The notes under the pieces were generated by a model. The model made no database searches. It had not been told where the DNA came from and was given only the letters and a program-made list of their open reading frames with translations. The position numbers and the translations under genes are program-made. A stretch of 12,746 nucleotides of DNA from Oscillospiraceae bacterium (GTDB lineage: Bacteria > Bacillota > Clostridia > Oscillospirales > Oscillospiraceae). The DNA lies in the NCBI GenBank assembly GCA_029009035.1, contig JAQXJQ010000196.1, forward strand, positions 1-12,746, read 5' to 3'. Below are positions 1-7,233 of the stretch, one piece after another. How positions within the stretch are numbered: position 1 is the stretch's first letter; every line of letters begins with the position of its first letter.

Positions 1-14
1 CATATTTTCTTAAC

Positions 15-30
15 GCTGCGGGGCCTTTTT
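15..30 (+). terminator. possible 3' arm of a plus-strand terminator cut by the window start
   Basis: GCTGCGGGGCC is followed by TTTTT, the look of the descending arm and T-tract of a rho-independent terminator. The ascending arm would lie left of position 1, so the hairpin itself cannot be seen. If real, it would end a plus-strand gene converging on glnS. The rest of positions 1-54 shows no gene, only a GC-rich GGCGCG/CGCGCC dyad (31-36 with 46-51). Confidence 0.25.
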
Positions 31-54
31 GGCGCGCCGGGTCGTCGCGCCCCA

Positions 55-91
55 CGAAAAAACAAACCCGCTGCAGAAGCTCTGCAGCGGG
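55..91 (-). terminator. rho-independent terminator of glnS
   Basis: A perfect 11-bp stem, CCCGCTGCAGA (67-77) with TCTGCAGCGGG (81-91), closes a 3-nt loop. Read on the minus strand it is followed by TTTGTTTTTT. It starts 16 nt past the glnS stop. The same 11-bp stem recurs after sfsA. Confidence 0.9.
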
Positions 92-106
92 CCTTTTGCT
101 GTTGTT

Positions 107-1792
107 TTATGCCTTGAAGCCGTCCGTGAGGCTGACGGAGCGGTTGAAGACCAGATGGTCGGGTCTGCTGTCCCGGCTGTCGGCGCAGAAGTAGCCCTGA
201 CGCATGAACTGGAAGTGGTCGCTGCTCCGGGCAGAAGCCAGAGCGGCCTCCACCTTGGCGTCGGTGAGGATCTCCAGAGAGTCGGGGTTCAGGCACTCCA
301 GGAAGTCCTTGCCCGCGGCGTCGGGCTCGGGATCGGAGAACAGGCTGTCATACAGGCGGACCTCCGCGTCCACGGCGGTGGCGGCGTCCACCCAGTGGAT
401 GGTGGCGCCCTTCACCTTGCGCCCGTCGGCGGGGTTGCCGCCGCGGGACTCGGGATCGTAGGTGGCCAGCACCTCGGTGACATTGCCGTTCTCGTCGGTG
501 TTGAAGCCGGTGCAGGTGATGAGGTAGGCGCCCTTCAGGCGGCACTCGGGGCCGTCGGGGTAGAGACGCTTGTACTTGGGGATGGGCTGGGCCAGGAAAT
601 CGTCGGCCTCGATCCACAGGCTGCGGGAGAAGGTGACGGTGCGCATGCCGTCCTCGGGACGGTTGGGGTTGTTCTCCACCTCAAAGGTCTCGCTCATACC
701 CTCGGGATAGTTGGTGATGGTGAGCTTCACAGGGCGCAGGACAGCCATCATGCGCTGGGCGGTCTCGTTGAGGTCCTCCCGGAGGCAGTGCTCCAAAAAG
801 GCGTACTCGATGGTGTTGGTGTTCTTGGCCACGCCGATGCGCTCGCAGAAATTGCGGATGGAGGCGGGGGTGTACCCGCGGCGGCGCAGACCGCACAGGG
901 TGGGCATACGGGGATCGTCCCAGCCGGAGACCCGGCCCTCCTCCACCAGCTGGCGGAGCTTGCGCTTGCTCATGACGGTGTAGTTGATGCCCAGGCGGGC
1001 AAACTCGATCTGGCGGGGCTTGTGGTAGGGGATGTCCACATTGCTCACCACCCAGTCGTACAGGGGGCGGTGATCCTCGAACTCCAGAGAGCAGAGGGAG
1101 TGGGTGATGCCCTCCAGCGCGTCCTCGATGGGGTGGGCGAAGTCATACATGGGGTAGATGCACCACTTGTCGCCCTGACGGTGATGGTGGGCGTGGTTGA
1201 TGCGGTAGATGACGGGGTCGCGCATATTGAAGTTGCCGGAGGCGAGGTCGATCCTGGCGCGCAGGGTCATGGCGCCGTTGGGGAACTCGCCGGCGCGCAT
1301 ACGGCGGAACAGATCCAGAGACTCCTCCATGGGACGGTCACGGTAGGGGGAGCGGGCGGGGGTGGTCACATCACCGCGGTACTCACGGAACTGCTCGGGG
1401 GTGAGCTGGCACACATAGGCCAGACCCTTCCGGATCAGTCCCTCGGCATATTCATACATCTTCTCAAAGTAATCGGAGGCATAGTAGAACCGGTCATCCC
1501 AGTCAAAACCCAGCCAGTGGATGTCCTCCTTGATGGCCTCCACATACTCCACATCCTCCTTGGTGGGGTTGGTGTCGTCCATGCGGAGGTTGCAAAGGCC
1601 GTGGTACTTCTCGGCGGTGCCGAAGTCGATGGTCAGGGCCTTGCAGTGGCCGATGTGGAGATAGCCGTTGGGCTCGGGCGGGAAACGGGTGTGGACCTTC
1701 ATGCCCTCACAGCGGCCGCCCTCGGCCAGGTCTTCATCAATAAAATTGTGGATAAAATTCTGTGACAGGCCGGTATTCAGCTCATCTGCCAT
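107..1792 (-). CDS. glnS: glutaminyl-tRNA synthetase
   Basis: Charges tRNA-Gln with glutamine using ATP, in the cytoplasm. The protein has 561 residues, close to the roughly 554 of the E. coli enzyme. The class I synthetase signatures are clear: [12 protein letters not shown] with HIGH at residues 46-49, and VMSKR (the KMSKS motif) at 273-277. The catalytic Rossmann core is followed by the two beta-barrel anticodon-binding domains from about residue 340 on. The start at 1792 is fixed by AAGGAG 8 nt upstream. The gene is monocistronic, with its own sigma-A promoter and terminator. The predicted leader is only about 28 nt, too short for a T-box, so tRNA-sensing attenuation is not expected. Many Gram-positive bacteria lack this enzyme and make Gln-tRNA through GatCAB, which makes its presence notable. 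The N-terminal sequence and PNGYLHIGH context fit GlnRS rather than GluRS. Confidence 0.97.
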   Translation of the reverse strand: MADELNTGLSQNFIHNFIDEDLAEGGRCEGMKVHTRFPPEPNGYLHIGHCKALTIDFGTAEKYHGLCNLRMDDTNPTKEDVEYVEAIKEDIHWLGFDWDDRFYYASDYFEKMYEYAEGLIRKGLAYVCQLTPEQFREYRGDVTTPARSPYRDRPMEESLDLFRRMRAGEFPNGAMTLRARIDLASGNFNMRDPVIYRINHAHHHRQGDKWCIYPMYDFAHPIEDALEGITHSLCSLEFEDHRPLYDWVVSNVDIPYHKPRQIEFARLGINYTVMSKRKLRQLVEEGRVSGWDDPRMPTLCGLRRRGYTPASIRNFCERIGVAKNTNTIEYAFLEHCLREDLNETAQRMMAVLRPVKLTITNYPEGMSETFEVENNPNRPEDGMRTVTFSRSLWIEADDFLAQPIPKYKRLYPDGPECRLKGAYLITCTGFNTDENGNVTEVLATYDPESRGGNPADGRKVKGATIHWVDAATAVDAEVRLYDSLFSDPEPDAAGKDFLECLNPDSLEILTDAKVEAALASARSSDHFQFMRQGYFCADSRDSRPDHLVFNRSVSLTDGFKA

Positions 1793-1827
1793 TGCGATCC
1801 ACTCCTTACTTGTAAAATAACTCTGAT

Positions 1828-1856
1828 ATTATATCTGTATTCCGGAAAAAATGCAA
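1828..1856 (-). promoter_or_regulatory. sigma-A promoter of glnS
   Basis: On the minus strand, -35 TTGCAT (1856-1851) and -10 TATAAT (1833-1828) are separated by exactly 17 nt. The predicted start near 1821 leaves a leader of about 28 nt that carries the AAGGAG ribosome site. Confidence 0.85.
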
Positions 1857-1876
1857 CGGCAGAACGGAAGTTTTTC

Positions 1877-1902
1877 GCCTCCGTGAGGCAGATTTTGCAA
1901 AA
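1877..1902. other. two short dyads between the divergent glnS and tagA promoters
   Basis: GCCTC-CGT-GAGGC (1877-1889) is followed by the perfect 10-bp palindrome TTTTGCAAAA (1893-1902). They lie upstream of both -35 elements, where an operator or an UP-like element could act on either promoter. No factor can be named from sequence. Confidence 0.3.
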
Positions 1903-1911
1903 ACAATGGCA

Positions 1912-1940
1912 TGGACTTTTGAGAGGGACTATGCTATACT
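1912..1940 (+). promoter_or_regulatory. sigma-A promoter of the tagA operon
   Basis: -35 TGGACT (1912-1917), a 17-nt spacer and -10 TATACT (1935-1940) with an extended TGC just before it. The dyad CTATG-N9-CATAG (1929-1947) is centred on the -10 and could be an operator. No other promoter is evident until after fau, so the four downstream genes probably depend on this one. Confidence 0.75.
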
Positions 1941-1991
1941 ATCATAGAATAATTGGGTAGTTATGCCGCAAAAAGAAAGGGAGATCATCCC

Positions 1992-2717
1992 ATGCGAACG
2001 GAAATACTGGGCGTCGCCTTCGACAATGTGGACATGGCGGAGGCGCTGGACCGGGCTGAAGATCTGCTGTGCGACGGGTGCAGGCCCCACATGGCCGTCA
2101 CCCCCAACGCCATCATGGTGCAGGACGCCAACCATGACAGCGACCTGGCGGATATCATCCGCTGCGCCGACCTGGTCATCCCCGACGGTGTGGGCGTCAT
2201 CTACGCATCGAAAATTCTCGGCCGCCCGCTGAAGGCCCGGGTCCCCGGCGTGGACTTTGCCGCCGGACTCATGGAGCGCATGGCAAAGAGCGGGAAAACA
2301 CTGTTCCTGCTGGGCGCCAAGCCCGGGGTGGCGGAGGAAGCCGCCCAAAAGCTGCGGGAGACCTATCCCGGTCTGGTGATCTGCGGCACTCAGGACGGCT
2401 ATTTCAAAGACTCCGGCCGGGTGGCGGAGCAGATCCGCGCCGCGCTCGCCGATGTGGTCTTCGTCTGCCTTGGCTCCCCCAAGCAGGAGAAGTGGATCCG
2501 CGACTGGGGCGAGGCCACCGGCGCAAGCCTGCTCATCGGGCTGGGCGGCTCCATCGACGTGTTTGCCGGGCGGGTGGAGCGCGCCCCCGAGTTCTGGCAG
2601 AAGATCGGCATGGAGTGGCTCTACCGCACGGTGAAGGAGCCCAAGCGCCTGGGGCGCATCGTGAAGCTCCCCCTGTTCCTGTGCTCCGCGGTGGGAGCGC
2701 GCCTGAGAGGGAAGTAA
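1992..2717 (+). CDS. tagA: TagA/WecG/CpsF-family glycosyltransferase
   Basis: GT26-family enzyme. Family members transfer N-acetylmannosamine (TagA/TarA, WecG) or a related sugar onto an undecaprenyl-diphosphate-GlcNAc lipid, an early step of wall teichoic acid or envelope polysaccharide synthesis at the inner membrane face. The 241-residue length is typical. Thr37 (VTPNA), Asp65 (IPDGVG) and Arg83 (KARVPG) fall where the studied TagA enzyme is recalled to have its key residues. The C-terminal stretch RAPEFWQKIGMEWLYR, followed by several arginines, matches the membrane-contacting appendage. ATG 1992 is chosen over an in-frame TTG at 1953 because AGAAAGGGAG lies 8 nt before it. It is the first gene of its operon and 9 nt ahead of the kinase gene. 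The exact sugar cannot be told from sequence, and no other teichoic acid genes are in view. Confidence 0.9.
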   Translation: MRTEILGVAFDNVDMAEALDRAEDLLCDGCRPHMAVTPNAIMVQDANHDSDLADIIRCADLVIPDGVGVIYASKILGRPLKARVPGVDFAAGLMERMAKSGKTLFLLGAKPGVAEEAAQKLRETYPGLVICGTQDGYFKDSGRVAEQIRAALADVVFVCLGSPKQEKWIRDWGEATGASLLIGLGGSIDVFAGRVERAPEFWQKIGMEWLYRTVKEPKRLGRIVKLPLFLCSAVGARLRGK

Positions 2718-2726
2718 GGTGTTGTT

Positions 2727-3383
2727 ATGGCTGGTAAACTGATCGTGTTTGAGGGGACGGACGGCTCCGGAAAGTCCACCCAGTTCCGCCTCGCCTGTGA
2801 TGCACTGAAGGCGGAGGGACGGGAATTCCGCACCTGCCGCTATCCCCAGTATGAGGAGGAGTCCTCCGCGCTGGTGCGGATGTATCTGGGCGGCCAGTTC
2901 GGCAGCCGCCCCTCCGATGTGAACGCCTATGCCGCCTCTGCCTTTTACGCCGTGGACCGCTACGCGGGCTACAAAAAGCTGTGGGGGAAGTATTATGAAG
3001 AGGGCGGCCTTATGATGATGGACCGCTACACCACCTCCAACGCCGTCCACCAGGCGTCCAAAATGCCGGGGGAGGCACGGGAGGACTTCTTCCGCTGGCT
3101 GGCCGATTTTGAGTACCGGGATCTGGGGCTGCCCAGTCCCGACCTGGTGTTCTGGCTGGATATGCCCGTGGAGATGACCGTGGCCAATCTCCGCCGCCGT
3201 GAGCATGACACCAATACCACCGCCGACATCCATGAGGTGGATACCGAATATCTGTCCGCCTGCCATGACGCGGCAGCCCAGGCCGCCGCATTTTACGGCT
3301 GGAAGCGCATCTCCTGCGTCGATGAGGGCGGGGAGCTGCGCTCCGTGGAAAGCATCCACCGGGAGATCATGTCTCTCATCTGA
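2727..3383 (+). CDS. thymidylate kinase family protein
   Basis: Nucleoside-monophosphate kinase of the thymidylate kinase fold, expected to phosphorylate dTMP (or a related dNMP) to the diphosphate with ATP. The 218-residue protein has a P-loop EGTDGSGKST at residues 9-18. MMMDRYTTSN around residues 97-104 supplies the Asp-Arg of the DRx motif, and the arginine-rich segment NLRRREHD is a lid-like region. The sequence around YPQY and FYAVDRY differs from the E. coli Tmk pattern and resembles a clostridial branch often annotated simply as thymidylate kinase. It may therefore be a second, divergent paralogue rather than the housekeeping Tmk. The gene starts 9 nt after tagA. Substrate specificity is uncertain; family membership is secure. 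Confidence 0.85.
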   Translation: MAGKLIVFEGTDGSGKSTQFRLACDALKAEGREFRTCRYPQYEEESSALVRMYLGGQFGSRPSDVNAYAASAFYAVDRYAGYKKLWGKYYEEGGLMMMDRYTTSNAVHQASKMPGEAREDFFRWLADFEYRDLGLPSPDLVFWLDMPVEMTVANLRRREHDTNTTADIHEVDTEYLSACHDAAAQAAAFYGWKRISCVDEGGELRSVESIHREIMSLI

Positions 3384-3414
3384 ACATCCACCCGTTGTAC
3401 CAAGGGAGGTCATT

Positions 3415-3972
3415 ATGGTCTACATCATTCTGGGAACCGGCTTTGAAGAGGCCGAGGCTCTGGTCACCGCCGATGTGCTCCGCCGGGGCGGCGTCGGCGT
3501 GGCGCTCACCGCCGTGGAGGGAAGCGCCGTCACCGGCGCCCACGGTATCACCGTATGCGCCGATACCCGGGCGGAGCAGGTGGAACTGCGCGCCGGCGAC
3601 ATGGTATTGCGGCCCGGAGGCATGGGCGGCGTGGCGTCCATGGAGGGCAGCGCGGCCGTCATGGCCCTTGCCCGTGAGGCCATGGAGCGGGAGGAGCTGT
3701 GGCTGGCGGCCATCTGCGCCGCGCCCACCCTGCTGGCCCGCAAGGGCATCATCGGCGCGGGGTGCGAGGCGGTGTGCTATCCGGGCATGGAGGAATACCT
3801 CACCGCTGCCGGCGTGACTGCCCGCATGGAGCTGCCCGCTGTGCGCTGGGGCCGGCTCATCACCGGAAAAGGGCCCGGCACGGCCTATGATTTCGCCCTT
3901 GCCGTCCTGGAGGCGCTCACCGATGGGGGCACTGCCGCTCAGGTCCGCGCCGGCCTGCACTACGGCATATGA
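3415..3972 (+). CDS. DJ-1/PfpI (ThiJ) family protein
   Basis: 185-residue protein of the DJ-1 subfamily. The nucleophile elbow AAICAAP places Cys101 where human DJ-1 has Cys106, and the N-terminal FEEAE places Glu14 where DJ-1 has Glu18. The C-terminal TGKGPGTAYDFALAVLEAL closely follows DJ-1/YajL. Relatives are reported to act on reactive carbonyls or as redox-sensitive chaperones; the activity here is not settled by sequence. ATG 3415 is chosen because AGGGAGG (3403-3409) precedes it by 5 nt; the open frame further left overlaps the kinase gene and encodes unrelated sequence. Its stop overlaps the start of the next gene (ATGA), so the two should be translationally coupled. Confidence 0.9.
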   Translation: MVYIILGTGFEEAEALVTADVLRRGGVGVALTAVEGSAVTGAHGITVCADTRAEQVELRAGDMVLRPGGMGGVASMEGSAAVMALAREAMEREELWLAAICAAPTLLARKGIIGAGCEAVCYPGMEEYLTAAGVTARMELPAVRWGRLITGKGPGTAYDFALAVLEALTDGGTAAQVRAGLHYGI

Positions 3973-4535
3973 CCGGGGCACAGCGCAAGGCGGAGCTGCG
4001 CCGCCGGGCGTCCATGATGCCCAAAGCCGATGTCCCCCATCTGCTGGAGCGGTTTGCCCAGCTGCCTGAGGTGGTAAACGCCCGCACCGTGATGGTGTTT
4101 TACGGCGTAGGCCGGGAGCCGGATACCGAGGAGCTGATCCGCACCCTGCTGGCGCGGGGCCAGCGGGTGGCCCTGCCGGTCTGCCTGCCCCATCGGACGC
4201 TGGGCGCCCGGTGTATCACCGGTTTGGAGCAGCTGACCGGGGGACGCTTCGGCATACCGGAACCGGACGCCGCCTGTCCCCTTGTTCCCAAGGAGGAGAT
4301 CGACGCGGTGCTGGTCCCCTGCCTGCTGTGTGACCGGGAGGGATACCGCCTGGGTCACGGCGGCGGATATTACGACCGGTGGCTGGCGGACTACCGCGGC
4401 TTTACCGCCACGGTCTGTCCCGAAGAGCGGCTGATGGATCACTTTCCCCGGGAGGAATTTGATGTCCCGGTGCAGCTTGTCCTCACCGATGAGCCGGAAA
4501 GCGGAGGATTTTCCTCCGCTCCCGACCGCTGCTGA
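3969..4535 (+). CDS. fau: 5-formyltetrahydrofolate cyclo-ligase
   Basis: Converts 5-formyl-THF to 5,10-methenyl-THF with ATP, returning a storage or inhibitory folate to one-carbon metabolism. The 188-residue length is typical. The family signature GYRLGHGGGYYDRW (residues 126-138) forms the ATP/substrate loop. The N-terminal QRKAELRRR fits the basic nucleotide-binding helix, and VLVPCLLCDREGYRLG is also characteristic. No clear ribosome site precedes it; initiation probably relies on the 4-nt overlap with the DJ-1 gene. The last dozen codons (SGGFSSAPDRC) are unconserved in look and contain a 9-bp hairpin (4500-4520), so the reading frame seems to run into the terminator region. Folate and thymidylate metabolism are linked, which fits loosely with the kinase in the same operon. 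Confidence 0.93.
   Translation: MTGAQRKAELRRRASMMPKADVPHLLERFAQLPEVVNARTVMVFYGVGREPDTEELIRTLLARGQRVALPVCLPHRTLGARCITGLEQLTGGRFGIPEPDAACPLVPKEEIDAVLVPCLLCDREGYRLGHGGGYYDRWLADYRGFTATVCPEERLMDHFPREEFDVPVQLVLTDEPESGGFSSAPDRC
4500..4520. terminator. hairpin in the 3' end of fau, between convergent genes
   Basis: AGCGGAGGA (4500-4508) pairs perfectly with TCCTCCGCT (4512-4520) around a TTT loop. Neither strand has a proper T-tract after it, so termination would be weak. It sits inside the last codons of fau and 17 nt past the stop of the convergent small gene, so it may serve both. Confidence 0.45.
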
Positions 4536-4536
4536 C

Positions 4537-4704
4537 TCAGCAGCCGCACCCGTCGTTGCAGCCGCAGTTGTTGCCGCAGCCACAGCCGCAGCCGCCGTTG
4601 CCGATGCCGATGCCGTTGTTGCCGCAGCAGCAGAACAGGATCACCAGCAGAATGATGATCCACCAGCAGTTCCCGCCGCCAAAACCATTGTTACCACAAC
4701 ACAT
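4537..4704 (-). CDS. small Cys/Gly/Asn-rich membrane protein
   Basis: A 55-residue protein with 13 Cys, 17 Gly and 9 Asn, read directly from the minus strand. It begins MCCGNNGFGGGNC. One hydrophobic segment, WWIIILLVILF (residues 14-24), follows and ends in a CCC triplet. The tail alternates Gly and Cys (GGCGCGCGNNCGC...). ATG at 4704 has GAGGTG with 8 nt spacing, a strong site. The composition is far from neighbouring genes, and the layout (short Gly-rich head, one membrane span, Cys-rich tail) recalls small spore-associated membrane proteins of Firmicutes such as the YjcZ type, though it is not clearly one of them. A role in the spore coat or membrane, metal binding or disulfide crosslinking is inference. 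Its stop is one nt from that of the convergent fau. I do not recognise a named family. Confidence 0.8.
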   Translation of the reverse strand: MCCGNNGFGGGNCWWIIILLVILFCCCGNNGIGIGNGGCGCGCGNNCGCNDGCGC

Positions 4705-4782
4705 GTTTCAGTCACCTCGCATAAAATTCCGAGTCCCGACCCTCAGGCACGCTGCCGGGTGGCTTCGGTCCCGGTTCTGCGT

Positions 4783-4811
4783 TATCCTATGCCGCGGCGG
4801 GGTGATTGGTT
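4783..4811 (-). promoter_or_regulatory. possible sigma-K/sigma-E type promoter of the small Cys-rich gene
   Basis: On the minus strand GCATAGGATA contains CATAnnnTA (4791-4783), the late mother-cell sigma-K -10 pattern. AAC (4811-4809) lies 17 nt upstream as a candidate -35 (sigma-K: AC). A start near 4776 would give a leader of about 70 nt. I saw no sigma-A promoter for this gene. The rest of the 130-nt gap to mltG holds a weak CCGGG/CCCGG dyad (4755-4759 with 4770-4774) and no convincing mltG promoter. Confidence 0.35.
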
Positions 4812-4834
4812 AATCCTAAGGAGTGATACCGTTC

Positions 4835-5983
4835 ATGTCTGAAGAAAAGCGTCCTGTCCCGAGAAAGAGAAGACGCCGCGCCCGCAGCGAAAAGTCCCGC
4901 GTGGCGGGGGCGTTCCTGTATGCGCTGCTGGTGGTGGCCGTTTCCGCGGTGCTGGCCACCCTGGGCTGGCTCTGGGCCAATGACCTGCTGGCGCTGAACA
5001 AGGAGTACGCCTCCACCATCATCACCATCCCGGAAAGCTCCATCGTCACCCGGGAGGTGACTGGGAAGGACGGCTCCGTGAGCACGGTGTCCCGGGCCGA
5101 CCTCAACTCCATCACCCGCCAGCTGAAGGAGGAAGGACTCATCCAGTATGAGTTCCTCTTCAAGCTGTACAGCAAGTTCTCCCACGCAGACCAGAAGATC
5201 GTGGCGGGCACCTATGAGCTGGACACCGAGATGGATTACCGCGCCCTGGTGGTGAACATGGGCCGCTCCTCCGCCACCCGGCAGACGGCGGATATCACCA
5301 TCCCCGAGGGCTACAATGTGGACCAGATCTTCCGCCTGCTGGAGGAGAACAGCGTGTCCACCGTGGACAAGCTCCGGGACATGGCGGCCAACTGGCCCTA
5401 TAAGTGGGACTTCCTGCAGGATCTTCCTCTGGGCGATTACCACCGGCTGGAGGGCTACCTGTTCCCCGACACCTACACGTTCTATCTGGGCGAAGACCCC
5501 AAATATGTGCTGAACAAGATGATGCTCCGCTTCGACGAGAAGATGAGCGAGTTCTATGACCAGATCGGGACGGATGGGACCTGGGACCTCCACCAGATCG
5601 TTACCATCGCCTCCCTCATCGAGGAGGAGACCGACGGCGAGGACTACCGTGACATCGCCTCCGTGCTCTATAACCGCCTCAACAATCCCACCGCGGAGAC
5701 CGCGGGCTACCTGCAGGTGGACGCCGCTTTGACCTATGTCAACGGCGGGCGCGTCCCCACGCTGGCGGACAAGGAGATCGACTCCCCCTACAACACCTAT
5801 CTCTACAAGGGCCTGACTCCCGGCCCCATCAGCAATCCGGGCATGAGCTCCCTCTATGCCGCCATGAATCCCAACAAGACAAAGTATTTCTATTACGCCC
5901 TCAACCCCGCCACCGGCCGGCATGAGTTCAGCCGCACCTATCAGGAGCACATGAACCGCCTGGCCTCCTTCAGCAATGGTTAA
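4835..5983 (+). CDS. mltG: endolytic murein transglycosylase MltG
   Basis: Cleaves nascent peptidoglycan strands at the outer face of the membrane and so sets glycan chain ends. The 382-residue protein starts with a basic cytoplasmic stretch (KRRRRAR), then one membrane span (about 25-47), a LysM-like subdomain around 85-160 and the YceG catalytic domain. VTIASLIEEET places the catalytic Glu at residue 263, matching the Glu of ASxxExET in E. coli MltG. LQVDAALTY and GLTPGPISNPG are further family signatures. ATG 4835 has AAGGAG 11 nt upstream; an in-frame GTG at 4823 overlaps that site and is rejected. Its 3' end overlaps the U32 gene by 8 nt. In Bacillus subtilis mltG (yrrL) is likewise followed by U32 genes (yrrN, yrrO), so the pairing is conserved. 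Confidence 0.95.
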   Translation: MSEEKRPVPRKRRRRARSEKSRVAGAFLYALLVVAVSAVLATLGWLWANDLLALNKEYASTIITIPESSIVTREVTGKDGSVSTVSRADLNSITRQLKEEGLIQYEFLFKLYSKFSHADQKIVAGTYELDTEMDYRALVVNMGRSSATRQTADITIPEGYNVDQIFRLLEENSVSTVDKLRDMAANWPYKWDFLQDLPLGDYHRLEGYLFPDTYTFYLGEDPKYVLNKMMLRFDEKMSEFYDQIGTDGTWDLHQIVTIASLIEEETDGEDYRDIASVLYNRLNNPTAETAGYLQVDAALTYVNGGRVPTLADKEIDSPYNTYLYKGLTPGPISNPGMSSLYAAMNPNKTKYFYYALNPATGRHEFSRTYQEHMNRLASFSNG

Positions 5984-7187
5984 GCCGGAGCTACTGTCCC
6001 CCGCAGGGGACATGGAGCGCCTGCGGATGGCGTTGGCCTACGGAGCCGACGCGGTATACCTGGCGGGAAACGCCTTCGGCATGCGTGCCTTTGCCGGCAA
6101 TTTTGACCGGGATGAGCTGGCGCAGGCGGTGAAGCTTGCCCACGAAAAGGGCGTGCGGGTCCATGTGACCTGCAACACCCTTGCCCGCAATGACGAGGTC
6201 GCCGCGCTGCCCGGCTATCTGGAGTACCTGGACGCCATCGGGGTGGACGCGGTGATCGCCGCCGGTGTGGATGTGCTGTCCCTGTGCAAGCGGTATGCGC
6301 CCCATGTGCAGGTGCATATGTCCACCCAGACGGGCATCACCAATTATGAGATGGCCCGGATGTGGTACGAGCTGGGGGCGAGCCGGGTGATCCTGGCCCG
6401 GGAGCTGTCCCTGGGCGAGGTGGCGGAGCTGTGCGCCAAGGCCCCTAAAGAGCTGGAGGTGGAGGCCTTCGTCCACGGCGCCATGTGCGTGTCCGTGTCC
6501 GGCCGGTGCCTGCTGTCCAATTATATGACCGGGCGGGACGCCAACCGGGGCGCCTGCGCCCAGCCCTGCCGCTATCAGTACGCCCTCAGGGAGGAGAAGC
6601 GGCCGGGGGAATATTTCCCCGTGTTTGAGCAGGACGGCTACACCTTCATCATGAACAGCCGGGATATGTGCATGATCGACCATGTCAAGGAGCTGATGGA
6701 TGCGGGTCTTGCCTCCCTGAAGATCGAGGGACGGGCCAAGAGCGCCTACTATGCCGCCATGACCACCGCCGCCTACCGCCACGCCATTGACGCTGCCGCC
6801 GAGGGCCGTCCCTTGGAGCCGGAGTGGCGCGGCGAGGTGGAGAAGATCAGCCACCGCCACTATTCCACCGGCTTCTACTACGGCTATCCCGGCCAGTACA
6901 CCGAGGATGGCCGCTACATCCGGGACTGGCAGGTGCTGGCCGTGGTCACCGACTGCGACAGCGAAGGAAACGCCACCCTCTCCCTGCGCAACAAGTTCGC
7001 CTGCGGCGACCCCATCGAGGTGGTGGGCCCCGATACCCCCGCCTTTGAGATGACCGCGCCCATGATGGAGGACGGGGAGGGGCAGGAGCTGTCCGAGCCC
7101 CGCCACCCCCAGATGGTGTTCAAAATGAAGCTGCCCCGGCCGGTGCCGCCCCTCTCCGTGGTGCGGGCCTGCAGGCCAAATTCGTGA
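5976..7187 (+). CDS. trhP: U32 family protein, probable tRNA 5-hydroxyuridine synthase (TrhP-like)
   Basis: 403-residue member of the former peptidase U32 family. TrhP (YegQ) and the B. subtilis pair YrrN/YrrO are known to be needed for prephenate-dependent hydroxylation of U34 in tRNA. The N-terminal PELLSPAGDMERL and the core FVHGAMCVSVSGRCLLS, then GRDANRGACAQPCR, are the family signature. Cys171, Cys178, Cys194 and Cys198 are the likely iron-sulfur ligands. The C-terminal beta domain ends PRPVPPLSVVRA plus a short unusual tail. The start overlaps the mltG end by 8 nt and no ribosome site is obvious, so coupling is likely. A related RlhA-type role (23S rRNA hydroxylation) is less likely, given the mltG context and the length. 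Confidence 0.88.
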   Translation: MVKPELLSPAGDMERLRMALAYGADAVYLAGNAFGMRAFAGNFDRDELAQAVKLAHEKGVRVHVTCNTLARNDEVAALPGYLEYLDAIGVDAVIAAGVDVLSLCKRYAPHVQVHMSTQTGITNYEMARMWYELGASRVILARELSLGEVAELCAKAPKELEVEAFVHGAMCVSVSGRCLLSNYMTGRDANRGACAQPCRYQYALREEKRPGEYFPVFEQDGYTFIMNSRDMCMIDHVKELMDAGLASLKIEGRAKSAYYAAMTTAAYRHAIDAAAEGRPLEPEWRGEVEKISHRHYSTGFYYGYPGQYTEDGRYIRDWQVLAVVTDCDSEGNATLSLRNKFACGDPIEVVGPDTPAFEMTAPMMEDGEGQELSEPRHPQMVFKMKLPRPVPPLSVVRACRPNS

Positions 7188-7188
7188 T

Positions 7189-7224
7189 AAAAAGCCCGCT
7201 GCAGAACATTTGCTCTGCAGCGGG
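7189..7224 (-). terminator. terminator of sfsA, between convergent genes
   Basis: An 11-bp perfect stem, CCCGCTGCAGA (7195-7205) with TCTGCAGCGGG (7214-7224), encloses an 8-nt loop. On the minus strand it is followed by C then TTTTT. On the plus strand it has a poorer T-tract but may also stop the mltG-trhP transcript. The stem is identical to that after glnS while the loop differs. Confidence 0.85.
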
Positions 7225-7233
7225 CATCTTGGT

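Noticed and set aside
29..1765. Long open frame (578 codons) on the plus strand antisense to glnS
   Set aside because: It is the mirror of a clear glnS, is rich in Val/Gly/Ala/His as expected of antisense GC-rich codons, and has no ribosome site or family motif.
1793..1860. T-box leader for glnS
   Set aside because: The leader between promoter and start is about 28 nt, too short for a T-box stem and antiterminator.
1929..3413. 494-codon minus-strand frame opposite tagA and the kinase
   Set aside because: Antisense shadow with no recognisable domain and no ribosome site.
4556..4680. Tandem repeat made of GCCGCA/GCCGTT units
   Set aside because: The periodicity is explained by Gly-Cys and Gly-Asn codons of the minus-strand protein; it is not an independent DNA repeat.
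4459..4842. Plus-strand Ala/Val-rich frame across the Cys-rich mini-gene
   Set aside because: It overlaps fau out of frame, and its Ala-rich composition is simply the reverse of the Gly/Cys codons of the minus-strand gene.
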